Below are positions 29,796 through 38,409 of a stretch of DNA of 64,000 nt, in pieces. The translations under genes were made by a program, and so were the position numbers. Position 1 is the stretch's first letter; the number at the start of each line of letters is the position of its first letter. The notes under the pieces are model-generated. The model had not been told where the DNA came from. It saw only the letters and a list, made by a program, of their open reading frames with translations, and ran no database searches. This DNA is from an uncultured Alphaproteobacteria bacterium (GTDB lineage Bacteria; Pseudomonadota; Alphaproteobacteria; Rhodobacterales; Rhodobacteraceae). The DNA lies in assembly GCA_902524845.1 (NCBI GenBank), contig CABZEW010000001.1, positions 108,273 through 172,272 of the forward strand. The letters run 5' to 3'.

Positions 29796-31383
29796 TTCTA
29801 TCCTCTCGAACCTGTTCGAGACCTGACATCATTTTTCCAAGATCTAACTCTGTTGCATTTGAACTACTAGTTTCTCCAACAATGGTGCCTTGGTTCATCA
29901 CTAGAATTCTATCAGATAATGACATAATTTCGTCCAGCTCAACTGAAACAAGCAAAATAGCTGTCCCTTTGCTTTTCAACTCCATCAAATCTTCATATAT
30001 TCTTTCAATCGCGCCTATATCAACTCCTCTAGTCGGTTGTCCAACTAAAAGGATTTTTGGCTTACTTTCTATCTCTCTTGCTAAGACCAATTTTTGCTGG
30101 TTTCCCCCAGATAACTTGCCTGAAATAATCGAGGGACTTCTTGGTCTTACATCAAAATTTTGAATAAGTTCATTTGTAAAATTTAATATTTTCCCTTTAT
30201 CCATCAAAAAGCCACTAGAATACTGGTCATTCCGATGGTAACCCAATATGCTGTTTTCATAGTTGTGAAAAGGTAATACTAAACCTCTTTTGTGCCTATC
30301 TTCAGGTACATGAGCAATTCCAAAATCTCTTGCTTTTTTTGAATTCCACTCTTGATGTGAGAAAATTGGTTTGTCGTTAATTGTAATTTGCCCTTTTTGC
30401 AGGGCCTCTATACCCGAAAGAATATCCAAAAGTTCTGATTGTCCATTGCCAGCCACTCCTGCAATTCCTAATATTTCTCCTTCTTTTAAACTGAATGAAA
30501 TATCTTTAAGCACATTCACTCCATCTTTACTGTCATGGCTCACATCTTTTACTTCAAGAATTGATTTGCCTACCTTTGAAGCAGGCTTTTTAATCGATAA
30601 CAGAACCTTTCTACCAACCATATTTTCAGCCAATTCTTCAGATGATGTTTTTTTAGTAGCAAAATCCGCAACAACCTTTCCTCCTCGCATCACCGATACT
30701 GTATCAGTAATACTCATAATCTCCTTAAGCTTATGAGTTATTAAAACTATGGTAACCCCCTGTTCTCTCAATGATCTGAGAATATCGAATAAACCGATAG
30801 TCTCCTGCGGAGTTAGAACTCCCGTTGGCTCATCTAAAATTAAAATTTTAGCTCCTCTGTTTAGTGCTTTCAAAATTTCTACACGCTGCTGCATTCCGAC
30901 AGGGGTGTCCGATATGATTGCCTCTAAGTCAACATCAAGCCCATAATTTTTTGATAAACCTTTTAGTCTATTTAGAATAGATTCCTCTCCACTTTTCAAA
31001 AACATGCTTCCTTCGTTACCAAGCATTACATTTTCTAAAACAGTAAACGTTGGAACCAACATAAAATGCTGATGCACCATACCGATTCCCAAAGCTATTG
31101 ATTTTTCTGGAGAGTTTACCTCTACCGACTGTTCATTTAAAAAAATTGTCCCACTATCCGGCTTGTACAAGCCAAACAAAATATTCATTAACGTAGACTT
31201 TCCGGCTCCATTCTCTCCAACAATACCGTGGATGGTTCCCGACTCTACTTTAAGGTTCACGTCATTGTTAGCTATAACGTGACCAAATCTTTTAGTGATG
31301 TCTTTTAGCTCAATTGCTAATTTAGTAGAGACAGGCAATGAAACAGTTGTCTCATTGCCTGTCTTGTTTTCGCTAGATCTCAT
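29788..31383 (-). CDS. ABC transporter ATP-binding protein with two ATPase domains, BMP/nucleoside type
   Basis: The 531-residue product contains two fused ABC domains as in sugar and nucleoside importers. Domain one (about 28-260) has Walker A GENGAGKSTLM and Walker B KILILDEPTGVL. Domain two (about 270-510) has the degenerate Walker A GVAGNGQSEL, signature LSGGNQQKLVLAREI and Walker B ILLVGQPTRGVD, normal for the family. Residues 2-25 form a non-conserved extension encoded across a long hairpin (31329-31364). The ATG at 31383 has no clear ribosome binding site and the first conserved strand is LAIELKDITKRFG, so the true start could be further in, at a TTG. Confidence 0.92.
   Translation of the reverse strand: MRSSENKTGNETTVSLPVSTKLAIELKDITKRFGHVIANNDVNLKVESGTIHGIVGENGAGKSTLMNILFGLYKPDSGTIFLNEQSVEVNSPEKSIALGIGMVHQHFMLVPTFTVLENVMLGNEGSMFLKSGEESILNRLKGLSKNYGLDVDLEAIISDTPVGMQQRVEILKALNRGAKILILDEPTGVLTPQETIGLFDILRSLREQGVTIVLITHKLKEIMSITDTVSVMRGGKVVADFATKKTSSEELAENMVGRKVLLSIKKPASKVGKSILEVKDVSHDSKDGVNVLKDISFSLKEGEILGIAGVAGNGQSELLDILSGIEALQKGQITINDKPIFSHQEWNSKKARDFGIAHVPEDRHKRGLVLPFHNYENSILGYHRNDQYSSGFLMDKGKILNFTNELIQNFDVRPRSPSIISGKLSGGNQQKLVLAREIESKPKILLVGQPTRGVDIGAIERIYEDLMELKSKGTAILLVSVELDEIMSLSDRILVMNQGTIVGETSSSNATELDLGKMMSGLEQVREDRNE
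31329..31364 (-). promoter_or_regulatory. Long hairpin near the start of the importer ATPase gene
   Basis: AGACAGGCAATGA (31329-31341) and TCATTGCCTGTCT (31352-31364) are perfect inverted repeats of 13 bases. In minus-strand RNA the stem can extend by one G-U, one A-U and one C-G pair to 16 pairs closing a 4-base loop AACT. It is 32 bases past the end of the binding-protein gene and inside the first codons of the ATPase gene. No U tract follows on the minus strand, so it is not an intrinsic terminator in that direction. Confidence 0.75.
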
Positions 31384-31395
31384 TAGAAGTTAATT

Positions 31396-32394
31396 CTATG
31401 ATGGACAGTTATTGTCGCTCATATAGTCGTGAACTTTTATTGATCCACTTTTCACCTTGTCTGATAAACCATTTATTGTAGACTTCATTACATCAGAAAT
31501 AAGAGACTCGTTGTGTTCATCAAGCGCCCAACCAACCCCATCCTCGGCTAGTCCAAGAACCTTTACTCCACTTGAGAAGTTACCGGATTTTACATCCATA
31601 AAGGTTTCATAAGTAGCTAGGTCAACTCTTTTAAGCATTGAAGTTAACATAGTACCTGGATGCATGTAGTTTTGATTACTATCAACTCCAATTGCCAGGT
31701 TACCTGAGTCTGCAGCGGCTTGATATACACCTGCCCCAGTACCTCCAGCAGCTGCATAAACAACATCTGCTCCACGATCAAATTGAGATTTTGCTAACTC
31801 CGATCCCTTTGCTGGGTCATTCCACGCTGCAGGCGTTGTTCCTGTCATATTTTGATAAACTTCCACCTTAGAATTAACTGCTTTTGCTCCCTGAACATAT
31901 CCGCAAGCAAACTTTCTGATTAAAGGAATATCCATTCCTCCAACAAAACCAACTTTACCAGTCTTGGAAGCCATTGCAGCTAATGCGCCTACTAAAAATG
32001 AACCTTCATGTTCATTGAAAACGTACTGTCGCATATTAGAGTTGTCCAACCATCCAACATCGATAATTGAAAACTTTGTATTTGGAAACTCTTTTGCAAC
32101 TTTGTCACACGCATCGGCTTGTGCGAAACCAACGCAAACAATAACGTTTGCTCCTCTCTGTGCCATTTTTCGCATACCCTGCTCACGCTGAGCTTCATTG
32201 GTAACTTCAAACTCCATGACTTTAATGCCAGTTTCTTTTGTGAAACGCTGAGCTCCGTTATAAACACTCTCGTTAAACGATTTATCAAATTTTCCACCCA
32301 TATCATATATAACTGCAGGCTTTATATCCGCAGAAAGTACTGAGGCGGAGAACACAATAATCGAAACAGTTAAAAACTGAATAAATTTACGCAT
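31396..32394 (-). CDS. BMP-family (PnrA-like) ABC transporter substrate-binding protein
   Basis: Periplasmic binding protein of the basic-membrane-protein family; relatives bind purine nucleosides. The 332-residue product has a signal peptide (1-22, cleavage likely after VLSA) without a lipobox cysteine. Mature motifs include YDMGGKFDKSFNESVYNG, VGFVGGMDIPLIRKF, GADVVYAAAGGTGAGVYQAA and GVDSNQNY, which line the nucleoside site in family members. A strong GGGAG ribosome binding site precedes the ATG, and TATAAT on the minus strand at 32438-32443 may be its -10 element. First gene of the importer operon. Confidence 0.93.
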   Translation of the reverse strand: MRKFIQFLTVSIIVFSASVLSADIKPAVIYDMGGKFDKSFNESVYNGAQRFTKETGIKVMEFEVTNEAQREQGMRKMAQRGANVIVCVGFAQADACDKVAKEFPNTKFSIIDVGWLDNSNMRQYVFNEHEGSFLVGALAAMASKTGKVGFVGGMDIPLIRKFACGYVQGAKAVNSKVEVYQNMTGTTPAAWNDPAKGSELAKSQFDRGADVVYAAAGGTGAGVYQAAADSGNLAIGVDSNQNYMHPGTMLTSMLKRVDLATYETFMDVKSGNFSSGVKVLGLAEDGVGWALDEHNESLISDVMKSTINGLSDKVKSGSIKVHDYMSDNNCPS

Positions 32395-32458
32395 TTAATT
32401 CTCCCTAATGATTTTTTAAAAAAAAGTAATGAATTGTATTATAACTTTAATATAACAG

Positions 32459-32505
32459 GTTAACGGTATACCATTAATCCAAAATATTAAACTATTAATG
32501 TTAAC
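32459..32505. promoter_or_regulatory. Palindromic operator-like element between the importer and TSUP genes
   Basis: GTTAACGGTATACCATTAAT (32459-32478) is an imperfect 20-base palindrome (8 of 10 pairs) around a perfect GGTATACC core. The half-elements recur as ATTAATGTTAAC at 32494-32505. The 153-base divergent spacer holds the promoters of both flanking genes, so a regulator binding here could act on either. Which regulator is unknown. Confidence 0.35.
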
Positions 32506-32547
32506 TAAACCTACCACCAAGATTGACGAGCTAAAAAAGTAATTCCG

Positions 32548-33468
32548 ATGCAGATTTTCCTACCAATAGCAGATGTGCCTGTTGATTTATTTGTTCTGCT
32601 TATACTTGGCGCAGCTGTTGGTTTTTTATCTGGTGTTTTTGGCATTGGAGGGGGCTTTCTTATGACCCCACTTTTGATATTCCTAGGAATTCCCGCAGCT
32701 GTTGCTGTTGCAACAGAAGCAAACCAGATAGCCGCATCGTCTTTCTCTGGAGTCCTAGCACATTTAAAAAGAAGAGCGGTAGATTTCAAGATGGGAAATA
32801 TTTTGGTCGTTGGGGGTCTACTGGGATCTGCCGTTGGGGTAGAGATTTTTCGGATAATTACAAGTTACGGACAAATAGAGTTATTCGTATCTCTCTGCTA
32901 CATTCTATTTCTCGGTAGCATAGGAACTCTTATGTTTCTTGAAAGTTTATCCACGATACAAAAAGCTCGCAAACCTCAGAACATTTTAAAGCATAGAAAA
33001 AAACATAATTGGATCCATGGCCTACCTTTAAAGACCAGATTTAAAAGTTCCAATTTATACATCAGTGCTATTCCACCAGTAGTTATCGGTTTCTTTATAG
33101 GTATTTTAGCGTCAATAATGGGAGTCGGTGGAGGCTTCATATTGATACCTGCTATGATTTATATATTGGGTATGCCAACCAAGGTCGTAATCGGCACTTC
33201 ACTTTACCAGATAATGTTCATCACAGCGTTTACAACTTTCATGCACGCTACGCAAAACAAAACTGTTGATCTTTTACTTGCTTTAATTTTAATTATCGGA
33301 GGTGTGTTAGGAGCACAATTAGGTGCTAGGGTTTCCGTAAAACTAAAGGCTGAGGAAATTAGAATTCTTTTGGCGATAATTGTTCTTTTAGTATGTCTCA
33401 AGCTTGCCTTGGATTTAATAATAATGCCTACTGATTTATTTTCAATAACTTACAGTGCCCGATCATGA
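32548..33468 (+). CDS. TSUP-family (TauE/SafE) sulfite/organosulfur exporter-like membrane protein
   Basis: The 306-residue product has two repeated halves, each with the glycine-rich signature: GVFGIGGGFLMTPLLIFLGI near residues 28-47 and SIMGVGGGFILIPAMIYILG in the second half, each followed by a helix carrying Thr-Glu or Thr-Ser plus Gln. This internal duplication is typical of TauE/SafE transporters, which move sulfite, sulfoacetate or similar anions. It overlaps the next gene by ATGA (33465-33468), so the two are translationally coupled. Confidence 0.87.
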   Translation: MQIFLPIADVPVDLFVLLILGAAVGFLSGVFGIGGGFLMTPLLIFLGIPAAVAVATEANQIAASSFSGVLAHLKRRAVDFKMGNILVVGGLLGSAVGVEIFRIITSYGQIELFVSLCYILFLGSIGTLMFLESLSTIQKARKPQNILKHRKKHNWIHGLPLKTRFKSSNLYISAIPPVVIGFFIGILASIMGVGGGFILIPAMIYILGMPTKVVIGTSLYQIMFITAFTTFMHATQNKTVDLLLALILIIGGVLGAQLGARVSVKLKAEEIRILLAIIVLLVCLKLALDLIIMPTDLFSITYSARS

Positions 33469-34214
33469 GAATGATCATTACTGGAATAATTTTTTCGTTT
33501 TTAATGCCCTCTTTCTGTTTTGGATCTGTGATTTCTAATATCGATAAGTCTAAAATAGAATTGTCTACGCGATTTGATGGAACAAGTCTTTTAGTGTTTG
33601 GGGCTATTTCACCCAGAGACGATAGAGCATCCTTATTAGTGGAAGTTGTGGGTCCTCCAACAACAGTCAATATAAGAAAAAAAGTTCAAATCTGGGGCAT
33701 TTGGGTTAACAAGAAAATTGCACAGTTTCAAGGTATACCGAGTTTTTACCAAATAAGTATTTCTAATCCCAAAAATCCAATTTTGGAAGAAATCGAATAT
33801 CAGAGATTGAAATCAGTTTTTTATGATTTTCTAGAAACAACCTCTATATCAGAAAACTATAATGCGACAGAACAATATCATAATGAACTTATCAGATTAA
33901 AGACGGAACTTGGTAACTTGAGTTCTTTCAAAGAAAAAATAAATATAATCGATAATAAATTGTTCTCATACAAAGTTAACCTTCCCAAAAAAATTTACCC
34001 AGGCGTATATAAGATTAAAATGACATTAATCGATCAAGAAGGGCTCGAGTTAAGCAAGTCGGAGCAAAACGTCAACGTATCGAAAGTTGGCCTACAAGAA
34101 TTCCTGTCATCAAACTCAAAAAATAATCCAGTATTTTATGGATTATTTTCTGTTATAATTGCTCTTTTTCTTGGCTTTTTTGCAGCTCAATTATTTCGTT
34201 GGTTATACAGGTAG
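33465..34214 (+). CDS. TIGR02186 family membrane-anchored protein
   Basis: The 249-residue product has an N-terminal signal segment (1-20), a beta-rich extracytoplasmic region with the family pattern GTSLLVFGAI...VEVVGP...V.IR.K..IWGIWVN, and one C-terminal hydrophobic helix (about 222-244) ending in a short basic tail. The family is largely alphaproteobacterial and of unknown function; it habitually sits next to a TauE-like transporter as here, so a joint role in handling sulfur or another anion is an inference. Confidence 0.82.
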   Translation: MRMIITGIIFSFLMPSFCFGSVISNIDKSKIELSTRFDGTSLLVFGAISPRDDRASLLVEVVGPPTTVNIRKKVQIWGIWVNKKIAQFQGIPSFYQISISNPKNPILEEIEYQRLKSVFYDFLETTSISENYNATEQYHNELIRLKTELGNLSSFKEKINIIDNKLFSYKVNLPKKIYPGVYKIKMTLIDQEGLELSKSEQNVNVSKVGLQEFLSSNSKNNPVFYGLFSVIIALFLGFFAAQLFRWLYR

Positions 34215-34216
34215 TT

Positions 34217-35482
34217 TTACAAAATACTGATACTAGCGTCTCTCGCATCCTCTATTGTCCTGAGCCCAGTTGTTGGGGCACCAACTAAAACAGCCATATT
34301 CCCTGGTTTATGGAGGTTATCCATCATTTTGGTATGCGCATGTGGTATCTTATGCCATGGGAACACTTCTGACATGCAAGGGTCTATACGTCTTTCTAAC
34401 ATTAATTGATTAGCTGCACTTGCTTGAAAAAGATTTGCAAAATGGCTACCCTGCACCCTTTTTTGGTTCATCCACAAATACCTTGCGTCAAAAGTGAGAT
34501 TATAGCCTGTGGTTCCAGCACAAATCACAACTATACCCCCTTTCTTTACTACAAAAACGGATACAGGGAATGTACTTTCGCCTGGATGCTCGAACACCAT
34601 ATCTACATTTATACCTTTGCCAAGAATATCCCAAATTGCTTTTCCAAATTTTCTGGCTTCTCCCATCCATGTACGGAACTCTGCGCTATTAACGGTAGGC
34701 ATTTGACCCCAACAATTGAAATCTTTTCTATTAATCACTCCCTTTGCTCCTAAACCCAATACAAAGTCTCTTTTATCCTCGTCTGATATCACCCCTATTG
34801 CATTTGCACCGGCAGTATTTATCAATTGAATTGCGTATGAACCTAATCCACCAGATGCTCCCCAAACCAAAACATTTTGACCTGGCCGCAACTCATGCGG
34901 GGCATGACCAAAAAGCATTCTATATGCGGTAGCAAGTGTAAGGGTATAGCAAGCAGCTTCCTCCCAAGTTAGATGCTTTGGCCGTGACATAAGTTGCTGG
35001 GATTGCACAGCTGTAAATTGACTAAATGAACCGTCAGGTGTTTCATATCCCCAAATTCGCTGACTTGGAGAATACATGGGATCTCCACCATTACATTGCT
35101 CATCATCTCCATCATCTTGATTGCAATGAATTACTACTTCATCGCCAACTTTCCAACGATTTACTTTTTCCCCTACAGCCCAGACTATCCCAGAGGCATC
35201 TGACCCCGCGATATGATAGTCGGCTTTGTGGACGTCGAAGGGAGATATAGGTTCTCCAAGACCAGCCCAAATTCCATTATAATTTACACCAGCGGCCATA
35301 ACGAAGACTAGCACCTCGTTGCTATCAACCTTGGGTGTGTCTACCGACTCAATTTGGAAACTTTTTTCTGGTACACCATGTCTTTCACGTCTTATAGTCC
35401 AAGCGTACATTTTTTTTGGTACGTGGCCAAGCAGAGGTACTTCCCCTACTTCGTAAAGATTTTTTGCTTTTTCTTCAGACAT
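34217..35482 (-). CDS. ccr: Crotonyl-CoA carboxylase/reductase
   Basis: Reductive carboxylation of crotonyl-CoA with NADPH and CO2 to (2S)-ethylmalonyl-CoA, the defining step of the ethylmalonyl-CoA pathway. The 421-residue medium-chain dehydrogenase-fold protein shows the N-terminal NYNGIWAGLGEP stretch, the HCNQDDGDDEQCNGGDPM insert typical of Ccr rather than of ordinary enoyl reductases, the nucleotide loop WGASGGLGSYA, and VFEHPGESTFPVSVFV. It is divergent from ecm and meets the TIGR02186 gene end to end with a 2-base gap. Confidence 0.96.
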   Translation of the reverse strand: MSEEKAKNLYEVGEVPLLGHVPKKMYAWTIRRERHGVPEKSFQIESVDTPKVDSNEVLVFVMAAGVNYNGIWAGLGEPISPFDVHKADYHIAGSDASGIVWAVGEKVNRWKVGDEVVIHCNQDDGDDEQCNGGDPMYSPSQRIWGYETPDGSFSQFTAVQSQQLMSRPKHLTWEEAACYTLTLATAYRMLFGHAPHELRPGQNVLVWGASGGLGSYAIQLINTAGANAIGVISDEDKRDFVLGLGAKGVINRKDFNCWGQMPTVNSAEFRTWMGEARKFGKAIWDILGKGINVDMVFEHPGESTFPVSVFVVKKGGIVVICAGTTGYNLTFDARYLWMNQKRVQGSHFANLFQASAANQLMLERRIDPCMSEVFPWHKIPHAHTKMMDNLHKPGNMAVLVGAPTTGLRTIEDARDASISIL

Positions 35483-35601
35483 TAAATTATCTATTTCTGA
35501 TTTTTATGTACGATTCTTAGATCTATTTCAACTCAAATTTATTGAATTTTCTTGATTACATTAGAATCCTGCCCTTTACGGATGTTTAGTTTTAAAAATC
35601 C

Positions 35602-35630
35602 GAAGGATTATTAAGATGGGAAAGATTTGA
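35602..35630 (+). other. Shine-Dalgarno plus 5-codon mini-ORF in front of ecm
   Basis: GAAGGA at 35602-35607 is followed after 8 bases by ATG GGA AAG ATT TGA (35616-35630). This is the best ribosome binding site in the leader, yet its frame stops after four residues, one base before the TTG at 35632 that is in the ecm frame. Skipping one T in ATTTGAC would join it to ecm. It may be a leader peptide, a frameshift site, or a one-base error. Confidence 0.5.
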
Positions 35631-35667
35631 CTTGAAAAAATGTTTTTCTTCAATACAACAGATTAAT

Positions 35668-37617
35668 ATGAATTCCAAGCCTTGGATATTTAGAACTTAC
35701 GCTGGACACAGTTCGGCCGAAGCAAGCAACAAACTTTTCAAAGACAATTTAGGGAAAGGTCAAACGGGCCTTTCTGTTGCATTCGATCTGCCGACTCAGA
35801 CTGGCTATGACAGTGATCACCAACTTGCGAAGGGAGAAGTTGGTAAAGTTGGCGTTCCAATCAATCATCTGGGCGACATGCGGACACTTTTTAAGAATAT
35901 TCCCCTTGATAAAATGAATACCTCTATGACGATAAATGCGACGGCTCCGTGGCTTTTAGCCCTATATGTAGCACTAGCAGAGGAACAAAAACTGAGTGTT
36001 GATGCGTTACAGGGTACTGTTCAAAATGATATTATTAAAGAGTACTTAAGTAGAGGAACCTACATATTTCCACCGGAAGATAGTTTGAATTTAATCGCTG
36101 ATGTTACCGAATATTGCTATAAAAATATTCCAAAATGGAACCCTATTAACATTTGTTCCTATCATCTTCAGGAGGCTGGAGCGATAATCGAAGAAGAAGT
36201 TGCTTTTGCAATTTCGACCGCAACCGCAGTATTGGATAAAATTCGGCAAAGAGTTTCAGAAAAAGAATTCCCTTTCATAGTCGGAAGAGTGTCCTTTTTT
36301 GTAAATGCAGGGATAAAGTTTATTAGTGAAATATGTAAAATGCGCGCCTTTGTTGAACTGTGGAATGAGATCTGTCTCACCAGATATGGGGTCAAAGAAG
36401 AAAAGTTCAGAAGGTTTAGGTATGGAGTACAGGTAAACAGTCTTGGGCTTACTGAACAACAACCTGAAAATAACGTATATAGAATATTGCTGGAATTATT
36501 AGCTGTAACCCTCTCAAAAAATGCTAGAGCAAGAGCGATACAGCTTCCTGCATGGAATGAGGCTATGGGACTTCCGAGACCATGGGATCAGCAATGGTCT
36601 CTCAGAATGCAGCAAGTCTTAGCCTATGAAACAGATCTTTTAGAGTATGAAGATATTTTCGATCAAAACCCAGTTATAGACCGGAAGGTTAAAGAGATAA
36701 TCGAACAAGTTAAGTTAAAGACAGAGAAAATTGAAAAAATGGGAGGAACCGTAGCCGCCTTAGATTATATGAAAAGGGCCCTAGTTTCATCCAACTCCAA
36801 CAGGTTAGCTAGAATTGAAAATAGGAAAACCATCGTTGTTGGAGTGAATAAATTTACTAATACTGAACAAAGTGGTCTTTCTTCAGGGAACAGCAATGAT
36901 GTGCAAGTAGTTGACAAAAAAATGGAGAAAGTACAAATTTCATCGCTTTTGAAATGGCGAGAGGGGAGAGATAATGTATTGGTTCAAAGGGCAATAGAAC
37001 GGCTTCAAGATGCTGCACGAAAAAAAGTAAATATCATGCCTGCTTCTATTGAAGCTGCTAGAGCTGGCGTTACTACAGGCGAATGGGCTGATACGATGAG
37101 AGGAGTTTTTGGAGAATATAGAGCACCAACAGGAGTGACAATTTCAAAATCTCTAGATAGCGAAAGCCTACCTAAACTGCAAAAGAAAGTAAAAGCAGTA
37201 AGTATAAAGCTTAAAAGAAATATTAAACTCTTAATAGGAAAACCTGGTCTTGATGGACATTCAAATGGTGCTGAGCAAATTGCAATGAGGGCAAAGGAAG
37301 CCGGATTTGATGTTGTTTATCAAGGAATTCGACTCACTCCAAACCAAATAGTGAATTCTGCTTTAGAAGAAGCTGTCCACATTATTGGATTGTCAATATT
37401 GTCCGGCAGCCATCTTGAAATTTTAGAAGAGCTTACGAAGCTACTCAAGGCGAAAAAAATGACCAAAATTCCGGTAATCATTGGTGGAATTATTCCTGAA
37501 CAAGATTTTGATAAAATTAGAGAAATGGGCATAAAAAGGATCTATACTCCGAAAGATTACGACCTCAATAAAATTATATCGGAAATGTCTGAATTCGTTG
37601 AGGATAATGTCGCTTAA
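35668..37617 (+). CDS. ecm: Ethylmalonyl-CoA mutase
   Basis: Cobalamin-dependent mutase converting (2R)-ethylmalonyl-CoA to (2S)-methylsuccinyl-CoA. The substrate barrel opens with PWIFRTYAGHSSAEASN and GLSVAFDLPTQTGYDSDH; the C-terminal B12 domain has GLDGHSNGAEQ with the cobalt-ligating His531, then SILSGSH and IIGGIIP. I use the ATG at 35668 (649 residues) because relatives begin a few residues before the PW(L/I)FRTYAGHS motif. A TTG at 35632 in the same frame would add 12 residues, and a mini-ORF with a good ribosome binding site lies just upstream. No cobalamin riboswitch is recognisable in the 149-base leader region. Confidence 0.95.
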   Translation: MNSKPWIFRTYAGHSSAEASNKLFKDNLGKGQTGLSVAFDLPTQTGYDSDHQLAKGEVGKVGVPINHLGDMRTLFKNIPLDKMNTSMTINATAPWLLALYVALAEEQKLSVDALQGTVQNDIIKEYLSRGTYIFPPEDSLNLIADVTEYCYKNIPKWNPINICSYHLQEAGAIIEEEVAFAISTATAVLDKIRQRVSEKEFPFIVGRVSFFVNAGIKFISEICKMRAFVELWNEICLTRYGVKEEKFRRFRYGVQVNSLGLTEQQPENNVYRILLELLAVTLSKNARARAIQLPAWNEAMGLPRPWDQQWSLRMQQVLAYETDLLEYEDIFDQNPVIDRKVKEIIEQVKLKTEKIEKMGGTVAALDYMKRALVSSNSNRLARIENRKTIVVGVNKFTNTEQSGLSSGNSNDVQVVDKKMEKVQISSLLKWREGRDNVLVQRAIERLQDAARKKVNIMPASIEAARAGVTTGEWADTMRGVFGEYRAPTGVTISKSLDSESLPKLQKKVKAVSIKLKRNIKLLIGKPGLDGHSNGAEQIAMRAKEAGFDVVYQGIRLTPNQIVNSALEEAVHIIGLSILSGSHLEILEELTKLLKAKKMTKIPVIIGGIIPEQDFDKIREMGIKRIYTPKDYDLNKIISEMSEFVEDNVA

Positions 37618-37630
37618 TAACTAATCTATA

Positions 37631-38407
37631 TTAGCTATTCTTTAGTTGTAGTTTTTTTATCTCCGCGATAGCTTTTGCCGGGTTTAAGCCTTTAGGACAG
37701 GCCTTAGCACAATTCATTATTGTATGACACCTGTATAGTTTAAAAGAGTCGTCTAAATCATCCAGCCTTGCTTTTTGATCCTGATCCCTGCTATCGATTA
37801 TCCAACGATACGCGTGCAATAAAGCCGCAGGACCTAAATACTTGTCACCGTTCCACCAATAACTTGGGCAAGAAGTTGAGCAACAGGCGCACATTACACA
37901 CTCATACAGTCCATCAAGTTGCTTTCTATCTGCTTCAGACTGCAACCATTCTTCATTCGGCTCGTCGGTAGAGGTTTCTAACCAAGGCTTTATGCTAGCG
38001 TGCTGTTTGTAAAACAACTTTAAGTCCGGAACCAAATCTTTGATAACCGGCAAATGAGGTAAAGGATAAATGCTAATTGGGCCCTTGAACTCTTTTATTC
38101 CCTTAAGGCAGGCAAGTGTATTGACGCCTCCAATATTCATTGAGCAAGAACCGCATATACCTTCTCTGCAAGAGCGCCTAAAGGTTAAGGTTGGGTCTAT
38201 TTCGTTTTTTATTTTGATTAGCGCGTCCAATATCATTGGCCCGCACTTATCCAAATCTACAAAAAAAGTATCTAAACGCGGGTTTTCACTATCTTCTGGG
38301 TTGTAGCGATATATCCTGACTTCCTGTACGTTCTCTGCATCTAAAGGCTTTTGCCACGTAATGCCATCTATTACTCTGGAGTTTTTAGGTAATCTCAGTT
38401 CCACCAT
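37631..38407 (-). CDS. sdhB: Succinate dehydrogenase iron-sulfur subunit
   Basis: Electron-transfer subunit of complex II. The 258-residue protein has the N-terminal [2Fe-2S] ligands Cys80, Cys85, Cys88 and Cys100, then Cys170, Cys173, Cys176 with Cys237 for the [4Fe-4S] cluster and Cys180, Cys227, Cys233 for the [3Fe-4S] cluster, in the order of the family. Last gene of the minus-strand sdhCDAB set; only 2 bases separate it from sdhA. It converges with ecm, 13 bases between stops. Confidence 0.97.
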   Translation of the reverse strand: MVELRLPKNSRVIDGITWQKPLDAENVQEVRIYRYNPEDSENPRLDTFFVDLDKCGPMILDALIKIKNEIDPTLTFRRSCREGICGSCSMNIGGVNTLACLKGIKEFKGPISIYPLPHLPVIKDLVPDLKLFYKQHASIKPWLETSTDEPNEEWLQSEADRKQLDGLYECVMCACCSTSCPSYWWNGDKYLGPAALLHAYRWIIDSRDQDQKARLDDLDDSFKLYRCHTIMNCAKACPKGLNPAKAIAEIKKLQLKNS

Positions 38408-38409
38408 TT

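Noticed and set aside
31329..31370. The long hairpin as an intrinsic terminator
   Set aside because: A T-rich stretch (TTGTTTT) follows only in the plus direction, where no gene would be terminated; in the minus direction no U tract follows.
34401..35250. Several long ORFs opposite ccr
   Set aside because: They are shadows of a clearly conserved gene and have no domain signal or ribosome binding sites.
35483..35667. Cobalamin riboswitch before the B12-dependent ecm gene
   Set aside because: I looked for the B12-box and adjoining stems and found none; the spacer is short and AT-rich.
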